This document shows positions 12,831-24,572 of a DNA stretch of 64,000 bases, in pieces. How positions within the stretch are numbered: position 1 is the first letter of the stretch; the number at the start of each line of letters is the position of its first letter. The notes beneath the pieces were generated by a model. The model made no database searches. It saw only the letters and a list, made by a program, of their open reading frames with translations, and was not told the DNA's origin. The translations under genes were made by a program, and so were the position numbers. The DNA comes from Odontesthes bonariensis (lineage: Eukaryota > Chordata > Actinopteri > Atheriniformes > Atherinopsidae), in contig NC_134529.1 in NCBI RefSeq assembly GCF_027942865.1, forward strand, positions 20,438,467 through 20,502,466, read 5' to 3'.

Positions 12831-15800
12831 TTAATACCTTTGAACCTTAATTTAAACGATACAAGCAACAAGTCCTCTAACTGTCCTCTAACCTTCACAA
12901 CAACGTGAGAACACTTTGCTAAAACATTTTTTGCCACTTCCTGATTGGGTTTGGACAACACGAATACTACAAGTTAAAAAAAGTTAAAAAGGCAATCATG
13001 ATTTGGGCTAAAATTCATTCCCTCCACAACTGTTACTGTCATGGACGCCATTTCACTGCCTGTTACATGGAAACACAACACGTTAAGACAAAACTTTGAA
13101 ACTTCTTGCTGAGCTATTGGCCACGTGCCAAAGCTTGAACAAACTTCACATGGGCATTATTAGGTGAGTCAGATGGTCTCCGCACAAGTCCACAGAAAGG
13201 ATTTTCAGTGTCTTCACCACAACTTTATTGCATTTAGAAAACATAAACACACTTGAAATTTAATGCTAGCAAAGCACTAAAAAAGGTGGAGAGAGGAAAT
13301 TGCAATCAAGAAATTTTTCCCAAATTTTCTGAAAATGGAGGCTGTGGACTTAAACTGAAACAACAGAAAATGTGACCATGCAGGTGACATAAAAAAAACA
13401 GTAATAATCAATAATCTACGAGAAAAACAATCAAAATCAATAGTTGGGTTTAATCTGCGATTAGCAACATGCTGCAAGTCTCGAGGATGACTGGAAAGTC
13501 ATTTTAATGCTGAAGAATATTCTTTATCTTTACGTCTGCACAGCAAGTCAGGAATTCTCTCCGCTCTCGAGGATGTAGGCGTATATATATTTCCTCGTCA
13601 GCTATCTAGGAAAAACTTGACCAGGAGCAGGACCTTAGAGGGCTTACCACAAGATGAAAATCCTCTTTAAAACTGAAAAAAAACCCATTATTCTTCTGTG
13701 ACCATTTGGCTTGAATATTTATTCTTTTTTTCAACAGTTAGGGATTTGCACTGTGATCAACAAAAGAAAGAGGAATGATAGAGCAAGCCATATGTCACTG
13801 TGTGTTGGATCCAGAGGGAAGAAAATGCCTCACTCTGACACATCCACATATAAGCGTGTACCTGTAAGACATACATTAAATGGCAGTATATGTTAAATGT
13901 CAGAGCAGGATCACGGCTCACCTGCTGCTGATCTTCAGAAAGTCCCTGCACCCCATCCTGCACTTGATGTGGCTAAATCTACACTGCAGTTTTGCACAAA
14001 TATCCTTCTTTGTCCTTTGTCCAAAAAAAAAGTATAAATCTATTGTCTTTTAACAGTCCGTGTAACACTTTCTTAGAGTCGCGTTCTCTCTCTCTTTTGG
14101 CTTTTTGCTGCTGTTAGAGGACACTATTCATTTGTTTAAAAATAAATGCACAATCGCAAAATAGATAAAACTAAAAGTAATGAAATTGAATTAACCCCTT
14201 CCACCTGCTTAACTACAAGTTTTCCGACTTCTCATTGCCAGTCGTATCATCGCATGCAAAATGTACACATGCACGCAAATGCTTGATTGACACACAGTTA
14301 ACCCAGTAACAATTAATTCTGTGCCACACCCACCAGTTTTCAGCCACCCTCAAGCCCACAGGTCCACACACCCACCCACCCACACACACCTATAAGCTGT
14401 GTGTGTGTGTGATTGTGTGAGATTGACACACAGTAAAGTTTTACAGGTGCGCTGAAGCGGATAATTTGCCTGTTAGCTGTGACTAATGAAATCTCCACTG
14501 CTGTGCCCTCCACTGCTGCCGGGGCAGAGGCCACTTTCCTGTTTGGATAGGCAACGCTTTAAAGCAGAGCAGAGGGGAGCCTGCTACATGTGGGTGTGTG
14601 ACAGAGAGCTATAGTATGGGTGTGTTCTCAGCCAAATGCAGGACGAAAGCAGAGAAAGTGAGAAAGAGAAAGTAGGGCGCATGTGGACTTTTTCACATTC
14701 TTTAGTCGCTCAATGACATAAACCAAGAATTAAAGAGAATGCCTAATTTCCAGTAATGTTGAGCTTTACATAGAAGATAGTGATTAAAATGTGGCAACCA
14801 ATCTTACTGATAGACATAACTGAATAATCAGAATTAGATGATACAGAAATTGTGTTTTCCTTTTCGATGTTTGAAGAGATTTGATTGAGTAGAACTGCCT
14901 TTTGCTTCTGAACCCACTGTTGTTTACTGTCAACGCAGTCCAGTGTGTCAAACTGCAAGCCCTCACTTCTTGTCTTTGTGCGCCCACGTGGATTCATGTT
15001 ACCACCGCTCCATCGTCACACTCACTCGTGTCACTTAAATAGAATGAGTGGTCGACAAGTGTGCGCGTCCTTGTGCGTGTCTGTGTTTATCAGTGAGACT
15101 AGCCCCCCCAGGAGGGCTGATGAGGGGCTGCATGCGGCTCACCTCTGACCCTCGCGGCACTTCGAAGGCTGGAATGCGCGCACACCCACATGCACACGCT
15201 AACGCGCGCTAAAGTGCTCTCCTCTGCTTCAACCAACTGCTGACAGAGCTGCTCGTTGCTGTTACGCGGCCTGACAGAGAAAGCTGATTGATGATTGGCT
15301 GAAGGAGCAATCAGCAGAATGTCAGTGGGGCCAAACGCTGACCTGTAACCTCTGATCTGTGACCCAGGACAGTGGCATGCTAGAGTGATAACCATGTTAC
15401 ACACAAGACCTTCAACTGCAGATTGCGTCATCCGTTAACAAACGGCTTGATGAGACCAAACGAAGGCCTGTTGTGTATGAGCGACTCTAATTAGACCATG
15501 TGACACATTCATAACACTGTAAGCACATTCAGTCCATGATATCAGCTAACTCGATTCCCAAAACATTGTGAACATTTTCTCATTTTTTCTGGTGTGTGTG
15601 TGTGTAAGAGAGAGATGATATGGCAATGTGGGGGGCCGTACGGCTCTCTAGGTGGTGTTGGGTGTTAAAGGCCACCGTCAAAGTGAATGTAATGAGCTGG
15701 CAAGATGTTGCCTGCGGGGTGGCTCATTTCATGCGTGTGTGTCCTCATGTCAGCAACCGATGCGACTTCTGCTTTAGTCATCACTGCCGTCACCTCTGTG

Positions 15801-16040
15801 ACACTTTGTCATACCCTTAACAACCATGTGCAAGGCCTCTAATGAAGCTCGGGCTCTGAAAAAGGATTGTGTCTTATTCCGTTCGTTTCCACTCGCCGCC
15901 ATAAGCAGCCGACACACACTTACACCGCTGCAATCTTCTTTTAGCGAGCGCTGCGTGTTGAAGAATGAAAATTTTAACGCCTTTGTTCTTGGAACCTTGA
16001 GGCGACAAATAGCTGTCGGTCTGACTGCTGAGGCCTGCCG
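12831..16040. other. Intergenic DNA, no gene recognised
   Basis: Contains a CCCA/CA-rich tract followed by a TG tract (14371-14411) that can fold back on itself, and a C+G-rich part at 15100-15210. No protein domain or RNA gene was recognised. Confidence 0.6.
14381..14411. repeat. (CA)n and (TG)n arms forming a snap-back
   Basis: CACACACAC at 14381-14389 is separated by nine bases from GTGTGTGTGTGTG at 14399-14411. The two arms are complementary and can pair over at least nine bases. Confidence 0.7.
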
Positions 16041-16075
16041 ACGCGCGCGCGCGCGCGCACACACACGCACACACG

Positions 16076-16106
<31 letters not shown>
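16041..16106. repeat. (CG)n-(CA)n alternating purine-pyrimidine tract
   Basis: Sixty-six consecutive bases alternate purine and pyrimidine without a break. The tract begins with about eight CG units and continues as CA units with a few CG and TA steps. Such tracts are the established type of Z-DNA-forming sequence. The frames across it (Val-Cys, Thr-His, Arg-Ala strings) are not genes. Confidence 0.9.
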
Positions 16107-16110
<4 letters not shown>

Positions 16111-18189
16111 AAATCTGTTGAAAATCTTCTGTTGTCACAAAGTTATATTTGCAGTGACTAGTGTGCCCCAAGCAGCTTAGTTTTAAAAATGGAAGTAAAC
16201 ACCATTCTTTTCCATTTAATAAAGAGAATAGTGTGTGACCTACGGATGAAGGAATGGGGAGCAAGGCAGAAGAACAAAGGAGGAAACCAACGAGAGGCCA
16301 TGATGATGATGGGGCTTTACGATGTAAAAGTTCTGATGGGAAATTCAGCTGCTAGGCTAAAGGAACAAAGCAGATGTATATTTTTCTGTGTGTGTGTGTG
16401 TGTGCACGGCTGTCTCTGATGTGTGTATGTAGGAGACTGAGAGAGCTTTCAGGTCCCTTTTCGCTGTTCTCCCCCTGTGGAACAGTAATTGTGATCCATG
16501 CTCTGTTAAAATCTACAGCTCACTGGGACCAACATGAAGACATCTTACACGTATACACACACCAGGACACACACACACAAACCGGACCAATGAAGACATC
16601 ACACACACGCACTAGTGCTGTCACTTTACCTGCCCTCACAACCTCTCCATTCTACTCCCTCACATCTGGATCACTCCCTTCTTTTTTGCCTCTCCTCTTT
16701 TGGGGAAAAGGCTGTGCAATTCTGAAACTGGCCTCAGGGTGGAGCTCTTTTTCATGTTGGCAGATGGAAGGTGAACAAGGTGCAGATGCTTGGCTGTCGT
16801 ATCCTACAATGTATACACACATCTCCCATGTATTTACAGATTTGGTAAGTCTGTTTTTTTTTCTGTTGGAAAAATCTTCTTTTAACTGTAAAGTTAAATC
16901 AGCAATTTAAAGAGAGTTGGAACTTAAAACAGTATTTAAAAAAGAAGAAAAACGTTTTTTTTTTCCTCAAAGGCTTATAAAAGTTTATATTTTAGTTCAG
17001 TTTAAAAAAAGATACAAAATGTGTGTAATTACTTTGAAACAGTATATGTGATAAAGAGATAAAAAGATGCAAAAAAAGACTCAAAATGTGAGCAAATACT
17101 TTGAAGACAATTGCATGTACTGCCCTAGGAGCTATAGTATATGTATTAATATAATATTCTAACGTATAAGATAATATTAACATATTCATTGTTATGATCT
17201 AAGCACTTAAAAACTATATGCAGAATCTTGAATTTGATCCCGTGATGTCAAGTCAACTTTATCCCAGAAACATCTCACTATTTATCAAGATTTCCTCCCA
17301 TTTTAACCTAATTTTGTACTTAAATAAACCAGGGTGGTGATTCGTGGACTTGATGACTGCTAAATGTGGTTTTTATGTTTTAGTTTTAAAAACCGCAGTA
17401 AAAAGCCAATCTATTTAAGGCCAATCTCAATTCTGTCTGTTAATTAAATTCAACAGAGAGTTGAACTCCTTTGAAGAGAGGCCGTTAAAATGTTTGGGAT
17501 ATTTCCTCCGCATTTGCTTGCAAAAATAACCAAACCCCGAAACCACAGTCAACATAAAGTTTCACCCTCAAGAAACATGAAAACTTTTTGAAGAGACGTG
17601 GAAGGAAACAATCAAGATAAATCTGAAGCCCAGTACGGTAATAGCACAAGCTCACACACACACACACAGTCATTGCTTGGCAGGATTTTGAGGCCGGTGC
17701 CATGAGTTGCATTTCATGTTTTATGTTCATGTATACAGGGTAACCATGAGGAGGGAAAATAAACCAAATGCTATTTTGATTGTCAGCACATTTCAGCAAG
17801 TCTCTACCCAGTAAGGAAACAATCATCAGACTCAACATATTATGGATTTTAAGAGGCCAGGAGAATGACTTAATAGTTATTGTTTCATGTGGTTCGGCCG
17901 ACGTGATGATTTCCACTTTGTAGTTGTACCAACTTCAAATTTGTTTATTTTGTGAACTTTTGTTTTCCAATAATTACACAGAATGTCTATGTGCATTCTT
18001 CTCCAAGCAGAAACTACCTTCAACAGAGTCGGATACATTTCTCTGCATTTGTCAACGGGATGGAGGAGTAGTTTAGCAGCTTGTCAAACGAAAGTTAGAT
18101 GAGTTGAGTGATACCACTTTAAAGTTTGTGCTACATAGACAGTAGGAAGGACTTTGCACAAAAGTGTGCTTCTAGGGTCGATTTCAAGG
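16107..18189. other. Intergenic DNA, no gene recognised
   Basis: Includes a second TG array at 16387-16404. A 178-codon plus frame (16374-16910) runs from this array into DNA with no recognisable domain. An AT-rich stretch at 16860-17200 holds nothing identifiable. Confidence 0.6.
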
Positions 18190-18450
18190 CACCGTAGGCT
18201 AAAAATCAGTCAATCTATCAATGCTAGGGAGTTCTGCTTTGAATCTGTAGAGTACGACCAATGGTCACAGAAAAGCTAGGTCAGGCAGCCCATATATTCC
18301 ATATAGAACATTTGAGGAATCAGTCGTGACAATTTGCAGAATGGGGCTTTTTAGCTAATATGCATGCATTCTGAAGAACTGATCAAATGAGAAGTTAGGG
18401 CAACCTATGTGGACAGTTGCTTCCCTAGTTGCTACAGATGTGACTGTCAA
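18190..18450 (+). repeat. Unclassified dispersed repeat fragment, partner of 63440-63660
   Basis: The segment containing GGGGCTTTTTAGCTAATATGC and TCAAATGAGAAGTTAG aligns by eye with 63583-63640 (GGGGCTTTGCAGCTAATTTG and GAAATGAGAAGCTAG). Weaker similarity extends about 200 bases upstream of both. No coding frame or terminal repeats are visible. Confidence 0.4.
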
Positions 18451-18549
18451 CACACAAACATACTAAATAACATAAGTCACATGCATGTGGAAGCATCAAT
18501 AATGTATGGTAATGTATTCACTTTATACATTCATCAATATTAGAAATGG

Positions 18550-18775
18550 ACTGCTAGACTAGCACTGCCTGTTAGCAGATGTAGCTGCTCCTAGCCACAG
18601 CTGCTAGCATCTGTAGCTAGGTCTGCTGGCAGTTGCTAGTGGCAACCTCGCAGGTAGGAAGGCCCGGCCAAGATGCTAAAATGCCAACTGCTAGCGGCTG
18701 CCTAATAGCTGTATCTGCTAAGACGGCAACCCAAGCTGCTAGCAGCTGTGGCTTTGGCAAGCCTGTGAGCAGTGC
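18550..18775. repeat. Degenerate GCTAGC/AGCTG-rich repeat
   Basis: The words GCTAGC, GCTGCTAGC, TGTAGCT and their variants recur at irregular 15-30 base spacing over about 220 bases. This looks like a decayed short tandem repeat. No exact unit length could be fixed by eye. Confidence 0.5.
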
Positions 18776-19984
18776 TTTCTTAGTACTGTTGTTAGCAACA
18801 GGATGATACCGTTACGATAATTCCACTTGCATATGACCTTCTGTAATTTAGCTTCTTTGTCTCGATGTAAAAGCTTTTTCAAAAGAATGGTTTAAATAAC
18901 GATTTAAAAGATAAAATAAGGAAGGCCAGTGTCATTTGCTGGAAGACAATATGTAGAAAATATGTAGAATTTTATTCCAAGAACATTTTAATTAGGTTAG
19001 GAATTTGAGGAATGCAAATAAGCGTTTATGGGACTAATTGCTGCTGGATTGGGACTTGAATAACTGTTTTTTACTTAAATGCCATTTAGAGAACATACTG
19101 AACATGATCTAGAGTCAATGGCCATCTTTAAAAAGTGACCACTTTGTTTACAAGTTTGCATCAAAGACAAAGTGAAGTATGCTGTGAGAGTGTAGCTGGA
19201 AGGTAGAAGCTGCAGGTTATCATAGCAGTTGATGGCAGTAATATGAGTTGTATAATACCGGGTCATTTGGGCCTGAACTCCAGCTTTGTGTCTTCTTTTG
19301 GATCTTTGTGGCGTTATGTGTCATTTTCTCCCCTTTCGGTCCATCCTGGGAGCTGCTTTATGTTTTAACACTTAGGTACAGACACTTATAAGTCTGTCAG
19401 GGCTTGTGGTTTGTGTGCATGTGTTCGAGAGGAAACACGAGAAAGTGTGTGTCATATTTTCTGTGCGCTGCTTCTGATAAGCTCCATAATGGAGAAACCA
19501 GGACAAAACTACGAGGTAGGAAAAAATGAATTTTCACCTTCAGTTTTATAGGTATTCACTGTGCCATGAGTCTGGTCAAAGTGCTTACACGACACCTGTG
19601 TGTTTGACTTTGACACAGGCACACACAGTGACACACATCCAACAGAGGTAATTGTTGGAATCTAACAGCCCTGCAAGAACTCTTAACCATCGCACAGTTT
19701 TAAAGTTTGTGACATGGGTTAAAGGCCTCTGATGGAAAGAATGTAAAAGAGTTCTCCACATATTGGATGCGTAACGTACTGATATATCAAAGCAGAGAAC
19801 AGTATTGCTGATTTATTCATGTCTTCCGCTGATCTTTCTTATCTTTTAATATTTTCTCTTCTTTTATCAAGTGATGTTTTACAGCCATCAAAAATTACAA
19901 CTTAAAAAAGCAGGCCAATATTTTATGACAGTATACATAATACATAATTATATGAATTAAATATATCAATTAAACATTCTCCAT
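18776..19984. other. Intergenic DNA, nothing recognised
   Basis: No coding frame, RNA or repeat identified. The AT-rich part near 18980-19060 contains the homeodomain-type words TTAATTAG and CTAATTGC but nothing decisive. Confidence 0.55.
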
Positions 19985-20085
19985 CCATACATTAATTATA
20001 CCTGCTTTATTCCGTAGAGGGTCATTGAGGGCTGGAGTTTATCCCAGTTGATATTGGTTGGGAGGTGGGATAACCATGTGCCATC
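19985..20085 (-). mobile_element. tRNA-derived SINE, truncated copy B
   Basis: The stretch with GAGGGTCATTGAGGGCTGGA, TTTATCCCAGTTGATATTGG and GGAGGTGGGATAACC matches, with decay, the distal body and 3' end of the SINEs at 12.6 and 62.9 kb. The tRNA-like head is missing. Confidence 0.55.
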
Positions 20086-23000
20086 TGGAGGAAAGAAAAT
20101 ACACTTCCGTTAAGCCTGAAGTCTCATAAAGCCACAGTTAATTGATTAACAAATTTATGATCTTCAGTGCAAATTTACAATTACTTTTTCATTTCCAAAT
20201 CAATGAAAAACATGTCCCTGTGTGATGAAAATGTATCCCACTGTACCAGCTTATGGTCACTTTATCAGCTTTGTGCACTTTACTTGCTGATGTGCAGTAT
20301 TGAGTGAGTATTTCGTCCCTGTAGTGATGGTCAGTCACTTTTGCAGCCAGATGGGCCTGCCTCCATGCCAGTTACTGTAAAATGTCTGAGAATAAATCAT
20401 GAAACCTGCTCTATAAGATTCAGGTGCTTTTGCAAATGGGTTCTAAATGGAGTAAACAGTTCATTCAAACACCCTTTTCTCCAATGTTGTACAAGCTTTA
20501 GACATAAATAAAAAGTCCTGAAAGCGAAGACGGTTATTTCAGGATGCTTTTGTCTGCAGTTAAGTTAGGTGCTGTACAGTAATGCCTGTGAGCCGACCTG
20601 GGAATGTTTGGGTAGTGTGAAAGCGTCACATTAGATTGGCATTGTGCTGGTGAATTATGATACCAACACAGCAACATCTCTGTTCTCTGCTGGTGCCTTA
20701 GGTCCACTCAGTAATGTTTTCATCTGAAACAGTAGGTGTCGCTACTGAGAAAATGACGCCGCTACACCTCAAGAGTAGCAATCGAAGGACTCTACATGGA
20801 AAGTGCATAATAATGTTCATACATAAACATTAGGCAGTTTCAATGTGTCTGTTTTTCTTTTAAGTGGTGCTTGATGTTTTTGTAACATTTGCATTAATTG
20901 TGCTTTTCTGGCTGAAACAGCGCTTACAGCACCCAGTGCATTAGGTAATACGGCTGATGTTCTCAACCATGTGAATGATGACCATTAATAAACCATAGAG
21001 AAAGACCGAAAGCAGGTGTTTCCACACTAATATGACATATTACAGTTGGAAACGTTAAGTACATTGTTACTGCCAGTGCTCTAGCTAACAGAAGCCAACC
21101 AGTAGTTGTTGGGCTTTTTAGCTCAAGATGATGAAAGGATGAAAGGCGAGAGGGTGGCGACAAAAATTAAAAATAGACCTCTTTGGGGACATGACAGGAA
21201 GTAACGAAAAAGAAATTGATTATAAATTGAGTTGGGACAATCATTTAATTCACTCAGCTTTCAACCTGCTTCATATGAACAACTTTGGGGTGCCATATAC
21301 GGACAAGCTGTACACTACAATAGGCAATCAGAGGGATTCAATGAGAATTATCCGTTGCTAAAGTTAGCATGCCTCTTGAAAATACGTCTGAAAATATATT
21401 TCAACTGACTGACACCCTGACCTCAGAAAAACTGGGCTTCAATACACTTTTACTCCCACAGGTGCAGTATCAACATATTTTAGTGCTAGTTGCAGTCGTT
21501 TGCTCAGTCACCATAGTTTCCTTTGTCAGGAGATTTAAAGCTGTAGGATTCTTCTGTATTTCATCCTTCATCTTTCCACTCCTACATCAAACCTTGTTGC
21601 AGCAGAGCTGCAATACCTCCATGAGTGTGGGGTCCAAACAATACTGATGACATGAAATGATGATGATTATGATGATGGTGATAGCTAGTGTTGAGTTGGG
21701 ATTGGCCAGATGTTGCTGGGTTGGTTGGGATTTTGGCCATGACATCATCACAGTAAGAGTGGAGCATTTAAGAAATCTGATGATAAAACCAGTCATACAT
21801 TCAGTCACTCATGCACACACACTCTCACATGCAGGCACACACCCTACGCTGTATCACGCAGACAAACTGAGAGAAAGCAAAATCCTTACATACCTCCCAC
21901 ACTCTCAAAGGATCCTAGCCTTTTAGAGCTCATCTGATAAGGTCCTGAAGAAAAAAAACAACTGGATTTTAATTTTCCTTTGGTTTTCTTGGATTTGTCA
22001 TCTATCTCATTACAAATGAAAGGTAACATGAGCATATTTTCATTAGCAGCCTGAGGACATGATAATGGGTTAAAAAAATAAAGCTAAAAGGTTCCTACTT
22101 AGCGTCTAGACATGCTTTAGAACTCAAGTGATATGTGTCAGTTAGAAGACAGACAAAGACAAGCAAGTTTTATAATAACATAGACATTTTTAAAGACTAA
22201 TAACACTTGTACATGTTGCTTTCTTGCCACTGCTATTTCTTTTACTAACCCAGTAACAAAATCCTCTGGATTAATAATTTATGACAGCAGAAGTAGCGTA
22301 TTAAAGAGTTTGACCCCTCATTAAAAGTTCTGCACTCTAAAATGGTTGGATGCAACTTCAACCTATGAGTATTTTCCTGGCCATAACTCTACAATCTGTT
22401 GGCAATGAGGCATTGAAAACGGAGCTAAAACAGTTGGAGCTAGACTTATTGAATTTCTATGACAGTGGTTACTTGAGTCACCGGGCCTTCTTTTGTCGGT
22501 TGGCCTCCATGGGATGACCGCAGCCAAGGTCTGAGTTTGGCCCGACATAGGAACCTTGTGACAAAGTCTTTATATCATCTGAATGTCATTAAATACAGTC
22601 AGTAAGTCCTGAAAATGTGTGAGTGGTAGGATATTTGAGCAGGACCAAAAGGAATGTCAAAAGCAAAAAGCTGTGCTTCACCGACAAATCGGACAGAAAG
22701 TCCTTTTTGACTGCTGGTCCAAAACACCAAGTTTAGAAGTTTTTATTTATCATCGTTGTTTCTGATCCGCAGTCAGATGGTGGGAATAAGAAATAGTGCA
22801 TAAAAAAAACACAGTCAAGCTTCCACTAATGTGTGAAAAGGTTTATATGTTCATTTGGCGTGAGTTTCGCCTGTTTTGAAAAAGACTTGATGTGCACGAG
22901 AAGGCAAGGAAACAACTTCGAGAGTCATGTCTGGCTTGGCAGAATTAAAAATGTTGTGACTCACCAGCTGTTTCCAGTCTGACCTGCTGGTAAACAATAA

Positions 23001-23810
23001 ACTCACATTACACATCACAGAAATTTCCAGAGATTAAAGTCATTATGGGAGAAGAGGTGTCACCATTTTCCTCTTGCACTGTACACTGCAGTTTTGTTTG
23101 TGTGTTTTTCCATTTTTGCTTCTCAAGGTTTGGTTCCAGTTAGGACAACTACAACTCAACTGCAATGGATCCTATATCAGCACCCTGTGGCAATATTACA
23201 CAGCCTCACATATGTGCTTCAAACCAGTCAATGGGAACATTTCGATTTGCATCAGTGAATCGAAATCCAGCTTTCAATAAATAATTTGATCAAAGTCTTG
23301 GTAATTTCTTCATGTAATGCTGCCGATTTTAGTCTCTCTGCTCCATATGAACCAACCTGACAATAAGAGACTCCCAATATTACCATCATTCTGAATTATA
23401 CTACTTGCATGTTCCTAAATTGCCTTAATTTAGTCACTTCACAATTGAAAAACCCCCCTCAACATAAGTTTCAGAAAACTTAAGAAGGACAGCTAATGAA
23501 GCATCTCTTTTACGAAAGGCATTGCTTACACATAATGCATGGTGTATTATGCATATAGTCATGAAAAAGAAAACTTTATATTCATGCTGATGAACGCAAA
23601 TTCCATAACTTTTTTCTTGTGCCACTTATCATGCTTTTCAAAGAAATTTCTTTCAGTAAAATGAGCGCAAATACGTGTGCACCATGATGTTCCACTAACC
23701 TTATTCGAGCAGTTTGTAATATGTAAAACCATCAAGTAACAAGGACTGAATCCTAAAATGACACGTCAGAGTACTTTGAAGCAGTGGTTGGGTTGAATTA
23801 TAGTTGTCAA
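20086..23810. other. Intergenic DNA, no gene recognised
   Basis: Contains an imperfect ATG/GAT trinucleotide run at 21657-21685. A 92-codon plus frame at 21369-21647 is hydrophobic but unrecognised. No other structure was identified. Confidence 0.55.
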
Positions 23811-23988
23811 GTTTGGTTACTTCGGTTAACAGTTGTTCTGTGGTTTTACCACCTAAGTCTTCCTACCTCCAAGTTTGTCACTTGTTAAATTTGATTCAGC
23901 AGTCGTTTTGTAATCATTTAACAAAATTCTGAGACAGCTTCTCTATGTAGGTGATTTCATGCCTAGTCGGAACAAACAAACAAACAAA
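23811..23988 (+). repeat. Possible dispersed repeat 3' end with (CAAA)n tail
   Basis: A block with TTTGATTCAGCAGTCGTTTT followed by a short CAAA array (23970-23988) resembles repeat ends that I recall carrying an ACAA-type tail in fish. Similarity is weak and no boundaries are visible. Confidence 0.25.
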
Positions 23989-24000
23989 TTGTGAATACAT

Positions 24001-24072
24001 GGCATGGTGGCCAAGTGGTAAGGCATTGGTCTTGTAAACCAAAGATCATGGGTTCAATCCACATCCATGCCT
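24001..24072 (+). tRNA. tRNA-Thr(TGT)-like sequence
   Basis: A complete cloverleaf folds. The acceptor arms GGCATGG and CCATGCC pair in all seven positions. The D arm is GCC/GGC, the anticodon stem TTGGT/ACCAA pairs perfectly, and the loop CTTGTAA carries anticodon TGT (24033-24035). The T arm has four of five pairs (ATGGG/CACAT) around TTCAATC. The discriminator base is T, as in many tRNA-Thr genes. The A box TGGCCAAGTGG is canonical; the B box GGTTCAATCCA is imperfect. It differs at three positions from the copy at 53.3 kb, which has anticodon CGT. No run of four T follows closely, so it may be a decayed or retroposed tRNA gene rather than an active one. Confidence 0.7.
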
Positions 24073-24093
24073 AGATGCTTCAGCTCTGACCTA

Positions 24094-24176
24094 GAATACA
24101 CAGTTAATGTATATTAAGACTTTGACACTACAAAGTCTGAAGTTGAGTATAAGTTTCCCATTAACTGAATACACAG
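24094..24176. repeat. Nested inverted and direct repeats downstream of the tRNA-like sequence
   Basis: AGACTTTG (24117-24124) pairs with CAAAGTCT (24131-24138) across a six-base loop. Outside it, CAGTTAATG (24101-24109) pairs with CATTAACTG (24159-24167). The whole is framed by a direct repeat GAATACACAG at 24094-24103 and 24167-24176. The role is unknown. Confidence 0.5.
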
Positions 24177-24199
24177 CATGCTCTTGCAAAGGCTTACGT

Positions 24200-24572
24200 C
24201 ACTCCAGTTGTCAAAGGATTGTTGTCTACTAGTGCCCACGCACGAGACTCTTTTCATGTGCCGTTCCACGATGGTGGAATGACCTACCGAGCACTACAAG
24301 AACAACTGTCTATCTTCAAGAAACTCTCGCAGACCCAGCTCTTCAGAGAGCATCTCCTATCCTGTACTTCCCCAAACCCCCATACTGCACTTTCTATTTC
24401 TGTACTTCCCTCTATGCCTGCACTCTGTTTCTACACTGTCACCTCTGGCAGAGCCTGGCTCGTGGTTTTCCTTCTATGTAGCTTTTTGTTAGCTTTGATG
24501 TTAGCTGTAATGTTATATCCTCATTTGTAAGTCACTTTGGATAAAAGCTTCTGCCAAATGCATAAACATAAA
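24200..24572 (+). mobile_element. L2-type LINE 3' end (ORF2 C-terminus and tail)
   Basis: Near 24273 the frame reads WNDLP. After a +1 frameshift it continues LSIFKKLSQTQLFREHLLS, the C-terminal pattern of L2-type reverse transcriptase ORFs (WNxLP followed by FKKxLKTxLF). About 160 bases of non-coding DNA follow, then the tail GTAAGTCACTTTGGATAAAA at 24527 onward, ending in AT-rich repeats at about 24572. This tail is a well-known 3' motif of fish L2-like LINEs and the SINEs that use them, and a near copy occurs in the SINE at 53.0 kb. The copy is 5'-truncated and frameshifted. Confidence 0.75.

Noticed and set aside
16374..16910. 178-codon plus-strand frame, the longest in the window
   Set aside because: Begins inside a TG microsatellite, passes CA-rich DNA and has no recognisable domain.
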